64,000 nucleotides of DNA, taken from Thiosocius sp963719025. Lineage in GTDB: Bacteria; Pseudomonadota; Gammaproteobacteria; Chromatiales; Chromatiaceae. The stretch lies in the NCBI GenBank assembly GCA_963719025.1, contig CAVRBK010000047.1, forward strand, positions 9,522 through 73,521, in the 5' to 3' direction. This document shows, one piece after another, positions 28,552 to 36,906 of this stretch. The position numbers were made by a program, and so were the translations under genes. Position 1 is the first letter of the stretch. Each line of letters starts with the position of its first letter. The notes beneath the pieces are model-generated. The model saw only the letters and a list, made by a program, of their open reading frames with translations. It had not been told where the DNA came from and ran no database searches.

Positions 28552-31188
28552 GTGGACGAAGGACACAAGCGCTACCGGGCATTTATCAGCTATAGTCAGC
28601 GTGAAAAGGGGGTTGCTCGGCGACTGCACCGTGCCCTCGAGACGTACCGGGTCCCAAAAGGTATTGATGCTCCGGTAGCACCGGATCGCAGGCTCGGGCG
28701 CTTCTTTCGCGATGATGACGAGATGGGCGCCAGCCAGAGTCTCGGGGCAGCCTTGGAAGGTGCCCTGGACGATTCCGAGAACCTGATTGTCATCTGCTCG
28801 CCGTCGGCGGCCCAGTCCAAATGGGTGGATGCCGAAGTCAGGCATTTCAAGTCACGTGGTGATGCAGGGGTTTTTGCCGTTATTGTTGCCGGCGAACCCA
28901 ATGCGAAAGACCCAAGTAATGAGTGCTTCCCACCGGCCCTCAAGGTAAAGATTGGCGCGGGAGGCGTGGCAACGAGTGAGCCAGACGAACCCAGGGCACC
29001 TGAACTGCGGCATGATGGGATGCAGAAGGTGCGTGCGCAGCTGGCTGCGGGGCTCCTGGGTATTCCTTTCGACGATCTGTGGCGCAGAGACCGCCGCCGT
29101 GCACGGCGGACGAAACTGCTCGTAGCCGCGGCCAGCATATTTATTGTCGCGGTGATCGGTGTTGCCGGGCTTGGTTGGTTGGATGCAAAGACAGCGGCGC
29201 GGCAAAAGGCTGCGGACCAAGCAATTGGGTTGGCGCGTAGTGGCAGTGCAGAGGGCAGAGTCGGTGAGGCACTTAGTCGACTAGCGCCTTACCTCGAATA
29301 TCCGGCAACGAGGCAGATGGTCGAAGGACCACTGCGTACATTGCTAGGATGGATTCCAGATCCCGCCGCGCAGCTTAGTGCGAACGGTATTCAGCCGGTG
29401 CGATTGCGGGACGCGGTGGCACTCTTGGATCGGACACAGGGTGTTTACGATATTTCAGATATCGGGTTGAAGCTCGACCGACTAATCCGGTCACGAGACG
29501 GTAAGCGTCTGATTGCCATCGGAGACCAGCGTGTGGCTGTCATTGATGCAGACAATGGTGAACGTCTCGGTCAGGTCGATAATGAATCGGTGGTGTGGCT
29601 TGGGTACGCATTCGAGTCGCCCTCTGGCTTGATCTTCATCGCAGGTGCCGTGCTCGGCCCAACGAATGGCTCGGTATTGCCGTATGTATTGACCATCTCA
29701 AACGACGGACGAACGGTCGAGAGGGTGGGCATCGATGCGCATGCGTTTTGGGGCAGTGCTGTCGGTGTTTCGCCTTCCTGTGAGGCGTTCTTGCTGGCCG
29801 TCGAAGGTGATCGAAGGCAATGGCAAGTGTTATCTTTCCCGCTGACCGAGAATCGTGCATTGGATCCTATCGGCCTCGCGGTTTTCAGGGCGGCTGACGA
29901 TTCCGATGACTCAGGTATCAAGGGACTGGGTGGCTTTGGGTCAGCTTTTCAGACGCAAGATGCTTTTCTTGGTTTCGCAACAACTAATCCGTTTACCGCA
30001 GCGGGATGTCTGTCTGTCGGATCTGAAGAAGGCTTTACTCCAGGCAGCCTCGCGTTGCAGGGCGTACGCACGGTGAACCTCGACGTGAGCCCCGGCGTAG
30101 AGCCTGTTGATCAATGGCGTTCTGAGGAGCCTGTGCGACACCAGGATGCGGAGAACACCTACTTGCCAGACTGCACAGAAGCACGCCCATGCCCCATCGT
30201 TGGTGGGCGAACCGAATTGACCTATATTCGTGACGACCTCCCGCGCACTGCCGATGATCAGGTAGGGTCGCCTCCACCGCCGCGCTGGTCGAGGCCGGAA
30301 ACTTCGATTGGTGCCGGTTCCGCCCCAATCTACCTCGAGCACTTGGTATTTAACTCGGGTCACCAGATGACGGTTTGTCGTCCTTGGGATGACGGGGATG
30401 CCTGTCTTGAAGTGTCAGTGATGGGAGAGGATACCAACCAGTTGCCGGTTTTGCGCTCGGCTGACGGCCGCTACCTGTTTTGGCCTTTTGGAGGCTCGGT
30501 TTTCGATCTTCAAAGCCTTCAGCCACTGGTGCCCGAAAGGGGTATCCCGAGGGTTGATGGGTTGTGGGCCGACTTCGAGATCGATAGACCGGGTTTGACT
30601 GTTGTCGCTGAAGGTCGGTTGGTGACCTATCTGCCATCCGCTGAGGATGGTCCCTGGACGCGCGTTGATGATGAGCGGGCTTCTCCGTACTTCGACATCC
30701 TAGCGTCGGACAACCCAGGTTCATCGTTGCATACAATCGCATCCTTGGGTGGTCGGCAGTATTTGGCTGTGCGTTCTGATGGCACACTGGCAAGGCTTGA
30801 TGCGGCCACGGGTCGCCAGATCTGGCGTTTAAATGCGAATGGTCTTGGAAAAATTACTGATGTTCAGCTCAACCCAGAGCGTGAGCATGTCCTCCTGATC
30901 GGATCGGGAGCGTGGCGATTGTTCGGACTTTCAGATGGCTACCCAATGTCGGCGTTTCTTGTTCCGCCACCGGCTATTGATGAACCGGAAAAGCTGGTCG
31001 AATGCAAACTGGATGGCGTGATCGGGCCTGCCGGGCAGGTGACGGCTGGCTGCGCAGATCGCAGCTTCGTGTGGCGGCCTAAAGCATTTGAGGGGGAGAT
31101 GGTTCCCCAACTCGCCCTCATCAACTGCGCAGCTACTTTTAAGACTTCGGCACTTGACACCATCCGGCGCTGCTATGTCGATCACTAG
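28552..31188 (+). CDS. Membrane-anchored TIR-domain protein with beta-propeller-like C-terminal part
   Basis: 878 residues from GTG 28552, with AGGAGGG at correct spacing. Residues 1-175 are a TIR domain: KRYRAFISYSQREKGVARRL, FFRDDDEMGASQSLGAALEG, SENLIVICSPSAAQSKWVDAE, the last with the Glu often required for NAD cleavage. A basic patch and one membrane helix (about 189-210) follow. The remaining 650 residues contain repeated strand blocks (LIAIGDQRVAVIDADNGERL, LAVRSDGTLARLDAATGRQI) that look like WD40/PQQ-type propeller blades. This suggests a cytosolic TIR effector tied to an outside sensor. Related TIR proteins act in anti-phage defence or signalling; which applies here is not shown. 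The gene sits between 14-bp inverted repeats and shares its stop with the right one. Confidence 0.85.
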   Translation: MDEGHKRYRAFISYSQREKGVARRLHRALETYRVPKGIDAPVAPDRRLGRFFRDDDEMGASQSLGAALEGALDDSENLIVICSPSAAQSKWVDAEVRHFKSRGDAGVFAVIVAGEPNAKDPSNECFPPALKVKIGAGGVATSEPDEPRAPELRHDGMQKVRAQLAAGLLGIPFDDLWRRDRRRARRTKLLVAAASIFIVAVIGVAGLGWLDAKTAARQKAADQAIGLARSGSAEGRVGEALSRLAPYLEYPATRQMVEGPLRTLLGWIPDPAAQLSANGIQPVRLRDAVALLDRTQGVYDISDIGLKLDRLIRSRDGKRLIAIGDQRVAVIDADNGERLGQVDNESVVWLGYAFESPSGLIFIAGAVLGPTNGSVLPYVLTISNDGRTVERVGIDAHAFWGSAVGVSPSCEAFLLAVEGDRRQWQVLSFPLTENRALDPIGLAVFRAADDSDDSGIKGLGGFGSAFQTQDAFLGFATTNPFTAAGCLSVGSEEGFTPGSLALQGVRTVNLDVSPGVEPVDQWRSEEPVRHQDAENTYLPDCTEARPCPIVGGRTELTYIRDDLPRTADDQVGSPPPPRWSRPETSIGAGSAPIYLEHLVFNSGHQMTVCRPWDDGDACLEVSVMGEDTNQLPVLRSADGRYLFWPFGGSVFDLQSLQPLVPERGIPRVDGLWADFEIDRPGLTVVAEGRLVTYLPSAEDGPWTRVDDERASPYFDILASDNPGSSLHTIASLGGRQYLAVRSDGTLARLDAATGRQIWRLNANGLGKITDVQLNPEREHVLLIGSGAWRLFGLSDGYPMSAFLVPPPAIDEPEKLVECKLDGVIGPAGQVTAGCADRSFVWRPKAFEGEMVPQLALINCAATFKTSALDTIRRCYVDH

Positions 31189-31221
31189 TGGGCCAAGTGG
31201 AAAGTTCTGTAACGCTCAGCC
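31184..31221 (-). repeat. Right repeat copy after the TIR gene
   Basis: The first 14 bases (ACTAGTGGGCCAAG) invert the copy at 27675. The longer unit 31185-31221 inverts 47812-47848 with 35 of 37 bases matching, including GTTCTGTAACGCTCAGCC. Read on the minus strand it encodes AERYRTFHLAH and a stop, joined to an open frame back to about 31320, so it may be the tail of a lost gene. Confidence 0.75.
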
Positions 31222-31337
31222 GCGCCACAAGCTCCGTCGGTGTCTTCAATGATGTTGGCCGTCGCGACGGGGTAGAACTCGGCAGTGGCCGAGAGGGAGA
31301 GGGCGTTGATCAAGGACCGGCTTGAGGCTTAACGGCG

Positions 31338-34300
31338 ATGTCCAAACCATTATCGCAAGGGCTCTATGAGCAACTATTGGATGAGGCATTGCAGCAGCGC
31401 ATCGCCGCCACCCCGGAGCTGCGTGCGATTCTGCGCCAACTGGATGATGAGGCGGCACCCCATGCCTACGCCCAGTTTGTTGCCCGGTTGCTGCAGCAGG
31501 CGTTGCGCCAACTGCAACCAAGTGATCGCCTGCCGCTGCTGAACCGCCTGATTGAATTGCTTGCAGCACAGGATGGACTCGACTATCTGCAATGCCGGAG
31601 GCTGTTGGTCACCGACAAAGCGGTGTTGACCGAGATAACAGCCCATCCGCAATCGTTGGCACGCCCGATCACTCCGCTCAACAGCAGCGCTTTATTGACG
31701 GGTCAGGGCGGTGATCCGCCGCTGGAACATGAGTTGCGCACCGAAATGGCCAGTGCGGACAGGGTCGATATACTGGTCTCTTTCATCAAATGGTCGGGAT
31801 TGCGGCTGCTCATCCCTGCTTTTGAACAATTACGACAGCGTGATGTGCCAGTGCGCATTCTCTCCACCAGCTACATGGGCGCCAGCGATCCGGCAGCATT
31901 GGAGTGGCTGGCTCGCCAGCCCAATATCACGGTGCGTCTCTCCTATGACACCGCCGGCACTCGCCTGCACGCCAAGGCCTATCATTTCTGGCGCGACAGT
32001 GGGTTTTCCACCGCCTATATCGGCTCCGCCAACCTCTCCCATGCCGCGATGACTCAGGGCCTGGAGTGGACGGTCAAGGTAACCGACCAGGATATGTCCC
32101 ATATCCTCGATCGCTTTGGTGCTGAGTTTGCCGTGTACTGGGAGAGTCGGGATTTTGAGCCCTTCAACGAAGCGGAGTTTGGCCGCTTTCGTGCTGCCAT
32201 CGGCCGCTACAGGCAACCCGAATCGACGGCGCCTCGATTCTTTGCGGAGATCAATCCGCGCCCATTTCAGCGGCGCATCCTCGAGGCGCTGCAGGCGGCC
32301 CGTCAACAGGGGCGGGCACGAAATCTGGTAGTCGCTGCCACCGGTACCGGCAAGACCGTGGTTGCCGCGCTTGACTATCGTGATCAGGTCACCGCGCAAG
32401 GGGCCATGCCGACACTGCTGTTCGTGGTCCATCGCAAGGAGATCCTGCAACAGGCGCTCGACTGTTTTCGCAGCGTGTTGCGTGATCAGAATTTCGGTGA
32501 ACTGCTGGTTGATGGTCAGCAGCCAGATCAGTGGCAGCATGTGTTCGCCTCGGTACAGAGTCTCAATCGTCACCAGCCCTGGCGAGCGCTGGGCGCAAGC
32601 CACTTTGCCCATCTGATCGTCGATGAGGCACACCACGGCGCCGCCGCAAGCTATCGGCCGCTGTTCGAACAGCTACAGACACAGCAGTTACTGGGACTGA
32701 CCGCCACCCCTGAGCGGATGGATGGTTCCTCGATCCTGCCTGATTTCGATAACGAGATGACCGCCGAGATCCGTCTGCCTGAGGCGCTGGCTGACAAACT
32801 GCTTTGCCCATTTCACTACTTTGGTGTGGCCGACAACATCGACCTTTCCGGAGAAACATTCTGGCGCAACGGCCGCTATGCCAGCGATGCGCTCGAATCG
32901 GTCTTTACCGGCGACGATATTCGCGCAAAACAGCGGGTCGATCTCATTTTGCAGGCCATGCACCGCTATCAACCCGAATTGGATGAGGTGCGTGGGGTGG
33001 GCTTCTGTGCCGGAGTGAAACACGCGCGCTATATGGCAGACCACTTCAACCGTGCCAAGATTGCCGCTGCTGTGGTGGTCGGCAATACCCCCAGAGAAGA
33101 TCGCGCTCACCATCTGCGCGCCCTGCGCAAAGGCGAACTGCGCTTTGTCTTCACTGTCGATGTACTGAGTGAGGGGGTCGATATCCCCGAGATCAACACA
33201 GTGCTCTTTCTGCGTCCGACCGACAGCCTCACCGTTTTTCTGCAACAACTCGGCCGTGGGTTGCGCCATGCGCCGGGCAAGGATTGTCTGACGGTACTCG
33301 ACTTTGTTGGTCAGACCCACCGCCGCTATCGCCTTGATATGCGTTTTGCCGCACTGCTGATGCGCCAGCGTCAGCGGATCGACCGCGAGATTGAAAACGA
33401 CTTTCCCAACCTGCCGCCCGGGTGCAACATCCAGCTCGAACGGGTTGCACGGCAGCGGATCCTGGCCAAGGTCAAAGCGGTGCTTGCCGATCTAAAGCAC
33501 TTCATCCCCGAGACCATCCGGACTTGGTCGCAGGAGAGCGACCGCCCCCTTACCTTTGGCCATTTCATCACCGCTACGGGGTTATCGCCCATTGACGTGC
33601 TGCGCCGTCGCAGCTGGAGCGAGTGGAAGGCGATGGCCATGCAGCAATCGCTGCCAAGCGATCCCGATATCGATCTCCTGCGCAAGGCGCTGCCGCGCAT
33701 CGCGCTGCGCAGCGATCCCGATCTGCTGCGGCAGTTCTCAGGTGGCAATGCGATCGATGGGGTTGAAGATAGCCGCGAAGCGGTAGCGATGCACTACCTG
33801 CGCTGGGGCAAGAAGGGTGAGTCCCTGGGTATGAACCAGATAGCTGAATCGAGTGCCCGCTGGCAGGCAAACGCATCCATCGCGGCCGATGCTGCCGAGA
33901 TCGCCGAATGGCGCTTGCACCATCCAACGACCCCCATACGTGACATTGCGTTGCCGTTCCCTTGTTTTCTCAAACTCCATGCCGAGTATGGCTCTACCGA
34001 GATCAAGGCAGCGCTGGGGCTGGCGACATTGACGAGCGCGGGCCCGACCGGGCAGGGGGTGATCCATGCCGCCAAACACAAGTGCTATGTCCATCTGGTG
34101 ACTTTCCGCAAGGATGAGCGCGCCTTCTCACCCACTACTCGCTACCGTGACTATCCCATCAGTGCCACTCGACTGCATTGGGAGAGCCAATCAACCACCA
34201 ACCAGGCCTCACCGACCGGACAGAACTACCTCCACTTCAAGGAACGCGGCTACACCGTCCTCTTCTTCGCCCGTATCGAACGACAGATTGCCGGTGAAAC

Positions 34301-34433
34301 GGCACCTTTTATCTATCTGGGGCCAGCGGAAACCCTGCTTAGCGCCGAAGGTGATCGGCCAATCCGTATGGTTTGGGAATTGAAGTATCCCGTGCCGGCA
34401 GGGGTTTTGGAGGAGGCGATGCCGGCGAGTTGA
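31338..34433 (+). CDS. DEAD/DEAH helicase with N-terminal PLD domain and DUF3427
   Basis: 1031 residues. After about 120 helical residues comes a phospholipase-D-type nuclease domain (about 125-285) with RLHAKAYHFW and YIGSANLSHAAM, one HxK motif. A superfamily 2 helicase follows: AATGTGKTVVA (Walker A), IVDEAHHGAA (DEAH), GLTATPERMDG and QQLGRGLRH (motif VI). The last third matches DUF3427: a DUF of helicase-linked proteins, with KHKCYVHLVTFRKDERAF. Start ATG 31338; the spacing from a weak AGG is uncertain. Such PLD-helicase-DUF3427 proteins cut and move on nucleic acid and occur in defence islands, though the cellular role is unproven. The gene is intact and close to TIR and NERD-UvrD genes. 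Confidence 0.9.
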   Translation: MSKPLSQGLYEQLLDEALQQRIAATPELRAILRQLDDEAAPHAYAQFVARLLQQALRQLQPSDRLPLLNRLIELLAAQDGLDYLQCRRLLVTDKAVLTEITAHPQSLARPITPLNSSALLTGQGGDPPLEHELRTEMASADRVDILVSFIKWSGLRLLIPAFEQLRQRDVPVRILSTSYMGASDPAALEWLARQPNITVRLSYDTAGTRLHAKAYHFWRDSGFSTAYIGSANLSHAAMTQGLEWTVKVTDQDMSHILDRFGAEFAVYWESRDFEPFNEAEFGRFRAAIGRYRQPESTAPRFFAEINPRPFQRRILEALQAARQQGRARNLVVAATGTGKTVVAALDYRDQVTAQGAMPTLLFVVHRKEILQQALDCFRSVLRDQNFGELLVDGQQPDQWQHVFASVQSLNRHQPWRALGASHFAHLIVDEAHHGAAASYRPLFEQLQTQQLLGLTATPERMDGSSILPDFDNEMTAEIRLPEALADKLLCPFHYFGVADNIDLSGETFWRNGRYASDALESVFTGDDIRAKQRVDLILQAMHRYQPELDEVRGVGFCAGVKHARYMADHFNRAKIAAAVVVGNTPREDRAHHLRALRKGELRFVFTVDVLSEGVDIPEINTVLFLRPTDSLTVFLQQLGRGLRHAPGKDCLTVLDFVGQTHRRYRLDMRFAALLMRQRQRIDREIENDFPNLPPGCNIQLERVARQRILAKVKAVLADLKHFIPETIRTWSQESDRPLTFGHFITATGLSPIDVLRRRSWSEWKAMAMQQSLPSDPDIDLLRKALPRIALRSDPDLLRQFSGGNAIDGVEDSREAVAMHYLRWGKKGESLGMNQIAESSARWQANASIAADAAEIAEWRLHHPTTPIRDIALPFPCFLKLHAEYGSTEIKAALGLATLTSAGPTGQGVIHAAKHKCYVHLVTFRKDERAFSPTTRYRDYPISATRLHWESQSTTNQASPTGQNYLHFKERGYTVLFFARIERQIAGETAPFIYLGPAETLLSAEGDRPIRMVWELKYPVPAGVLEEAMPAS

Positions 34434-34499
34434 TTTTTTGCGAATCTCAGCGCCTGGCGATAGTTCGGTCGTTGCGGATGCATTTCGCTCTGTCGTGGC

Positions 34500-34760
34500 A
34501 TTGTGAATTTGGCCACCAAATAGCAGACACTTTTGATGGGTGAACAGCTATTAGGTCGGTATATGACGAAGCGAACACGTTTCCGTTTTTCGCCGGAATT
34601 CCGATTGGAAGGAGCGCAGCTGGTTGTCGTTCAGGGCTACACTGTTTGAAGAATAGGCTGAAGCGGTGAATGTCGGCAAATCGACAATGGGCAAATGGGC
34701 CAGGCGGCTGCGCCAAGAGCGCCAGGCTGGCACCCTGAACATAAAGGGCTATACGTTGGT
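34500..34760 (+). mobile_element. IS3-family remnant with broken transposase orfA
   Basis: From ATG 34563 the frame encodes TKRTRFRFSPEFRLEGAQLV and a stop, then another frame continues EAVNVGKSTMGKWARRLRQE. This is the helix-turn-helix OrfA of an IS3-family element, broken in the middle and lacking its C-terminal half and all of OrfB. Upstream bases around 34505 (TTTGGCCACC, then CAGACACTTTTGATGGGTG) resemble an IS3 left end. The rest of 34434-34957 holds no supported gene. Confidence 0.75.
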
Positions 34761-34957
34761 ACCGGTGCTTTCAACAAAGATGCTCACTATAAGGCGGGGT
34801 GCGTAAAAATCCTGTTGAAGCCGATGAGACTCGATGAGCTCATCCAGGCGTCGAGCAGCTGGATATGGGGCTCAAGCAGATGGTGCCTCTAAAGAGGCTG
34901 CCACATTGGCCGATTTGACGGTTTGAGAAGAGATCGATGCGATAGGCGCGAGCAAGG

Positions 34958-36823
34958 ATGGCGGACCTGATTCCTTCATATAGCAGTTGTGCGAGCCGGA
35001 TGCAGTCCGGGGAGCGTCGATTTGCTCAGCGTTTGGGTTCTCATTTAGAGGACGACTATCTTTGTTGGTATGAAATCCCGGTCGGGAAACGACAGCGGTA
35101 TTCGGATTTTATTGTTCTTCACGCTGGTCGTGGTTTGTTGTTGCTCGAGGTAAAAGACTGGAAGCTCGATACCATACAAAGCGTCGACAAAGTCTCAGCA
35201 ACGATATTCACCTCGAATGGGCTGAAAACCGTTAGCAATCCGATTGAGCAGGTACGGCAGTGCGCTTACCAGTTGGTCAATCGGCTACAAAAAGACGCCC
35301 AGCTATGCCACCAGTCAGGGCGATACCAAGGAAACTTGGTGTTTCCTTATGGTTTTGGGGTAGTGCTGAGCAATATCACGCGCAAACAGTTCATCTCGAC
35401 GAATCTGGGTGAGGTCATTCCAGAGCACCAAACGATCTGCAAAGATGAAATGATCGAAAGTGTAGATCCGGAATCGTTTCAAGAGCGTCTTTGGAACATG
35501 TTTAACTTCCAGTTTTCGACACCATTGAGCCTTCCCCAGGTCGACCGCATTCGCTGGCATTTGTTCCCAGAGGTGCGAGTCAACCCATCGGGCGGTGATT
35601 TGTTTGCTGGCGGCGAGGCACAGGAAGGTGAGTCCGACCTCGAGGTTGTCGTTCCCGACATCATGCGCGTGATGGATAAGCAGCAGGAGCTGCTAGCGAA
35701 AAGCCTGGGCGAGGGGCACCGCGTCATTCATGGGGTGGCTGGGTCTGGCAAGACATTGATCCTGGGTTATCGTTGTCTGTATCTGGCGAAACTCCTCAAC
35801 AAGCCTATCCTCGTACTTTGCTACAACATCACATTGGCAGCCAAACTTAGGGAACTAATTGCAGACAAAGGCATTGCCGATAAGGTCAATGTCTACCATT
35901 TCCATGATTGGTGTGGCGAGCAGCTTCGTGCGTACCACGTGGGCAAGCCGAAGGTTGGCAAAAACTATTTCGATCACCTCGTGGAAACGGTGATTGCTGC
36001 TGTGGAGCAGGGCGTAATACCTAAGGGCCAGTATGGCGCGGTGATGATCGATGAGGGTCATGACTTCGAGCCAGATTGGCTGAAGTTGGTCGTTGGTATG
36101 GTCGATCCCGACACCGATTCATTGCTGTTGCTATATGACGATGCTCAGTCTATCTACAGCAAGAAGTCTCAACTCGACTTCAGCCTATCGAGTGTTGGCG
36201 TTCAGGCCAGAGGCAGGACTTCGGTGCTGAAGATGAACTATCGCAATACCGATGAAATTCTGTGGTTTGCGTATCGGTTTGCGACACACTACCTCAAGGC
36301 AGACGACAAAGACGAGGATCATGTACCCCTGATTCAACCAGAATCAGCCGGTCGCCATGGTCCACCCCCAGTGGTGAAGCTTTTCGATAGCTTCGAGCAG
36401 GAAACGCGTTACGTTGCCCATTTGTTCAGGCGGCTTCATGACGAGAAGCAGGTGCTTTGGGGCGATATGTGCGTCTCGTATCGCAGCAACTGGATGGGAG
36501 AAAAGCTCAAGGCGGCACTTAAGGCCGAGAGTATTCCAATACAGTGGTTGGGTACATCGAAATCAAAGAAGCAATTCAAACCATCGCAGCAGGCCGTCAA
36601 ATTGATGACCATGCACAGCAGTAAAGGGCTCGAGTTTCCCGTGATGGCTGTTGCTGGCGTAGGTTATATGCCTGTGCAATCAGCAGATGAGGCCGCCGAG
36701 GCCAAGTTGCTCTACGTGGCGTTGACGCGTTCTACCGAAAAGCTCCTTGTCACCGGTCACCAGGAAACGCAGTTCATTGCGGAGCTTCAGGCAGTGGGTA
36801 AAGTGGAAGAAGGCGTCAATTAA
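34958..36823 (+). CDS. NERD-domain nuclease fused to UvrD-type helicase
   Basis: 621 residues. The N-terminal 150 residues are a NERD (nuclease-related) domain: SGERRFAQRLGSHLEDDYLC and YSDFIVLHAGRGLLLLEVKD, giving the Asp and Glu-x-Lys of the PD-(D/E)xK fold. The rest is a superfamily 1 helicase: HGVAGSGKTLILG (Walker A), VMIDEGHDFEPDW (Walker B), LKMNYRNTDEILWFAY, MTMHSSKGLEFPVMA and LYVALTRSTEKLLV. A typical end follows. Start ATG 34958 has AAGG directly before it, too close to be ideal. The gene looks less GC-rich than its left neighbours and follows an IS remnant, so it may be acquired. Similar proteins are found in phage defence and DNA repair; the exact job is not known. Confidence 0.9.
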   Translation: MADLIPSYSSCASRMQSGERRFAQRLGSHLEDDYLCWYEIPVGKRQRYSDFIVLHAGRGLLLLEVKDWKLDTIQSVDKVSATIFTSNGLKTVSNPIEQVRQCAYQLVNRLQKDAQLCHQSGRYQGNLVFPYGFGVVLSNITRKQFISTNLGEVIPEHQTICKDEMIESVDPESFQERLWNMFNFQFSTPLSLPQVDRIRWHLFPEVRVNPSGGDLFAGGEAQEGESDLEVVVPDIMRVMDKQQELLAKSLGEGHRVIHGVAGSGKTLILGYRCLYLAKLLNKPILVLCYNITLAAKLRELIADKGIADKVNVYHFHDWCGEQLRAYHVGKPKVGKNYFDHLVETVIAAVEQGVIPKGQYGAVMIDEGHDFEPDWLKLVVGMVDPDTDSLLLLYDDAQSIYSKKSQLDFSLSSVGVQARGRTSVLKMNYRNTDEILWFAYRFATHYLKADDKDEDHVPLIQPESAGRHGPPPVVKLFDSFEQETRYVAHLFRRLHDEKQVLWGDMCVSYRSNWMGEKLKAALKAESIPIQWLGTSKSKKQFKPSQQAVKLMTMHSSKGLEFPVMAVAGVGYMPVQSADEAAEAKLLYVALTRSTEKLLVTGHQETQFIAELQAVGKVEEGVN

Positions 36824-36843
36824 GGAATTGGCGTCGCGGGAAT

Positions 36844-36870
36844 TGCGGGAACCCGCACCTTTTTCTTTTG
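36844..36870 (+). terminator. Possible terminator after the NERD-UvrD gene
   Basis: TGCGG-GAAC-CCGCA (a 5-bp stem) is followed by CC and a T-rich run. It lies 21 bases after the stop codon. The stem is short, so efficiency is doubtful. Confidence 0.5.
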
Positions 36871-36906
36871 CCCTCTGACTGGCCATTGCCGCGACCGGCA
36901 TGGCAT

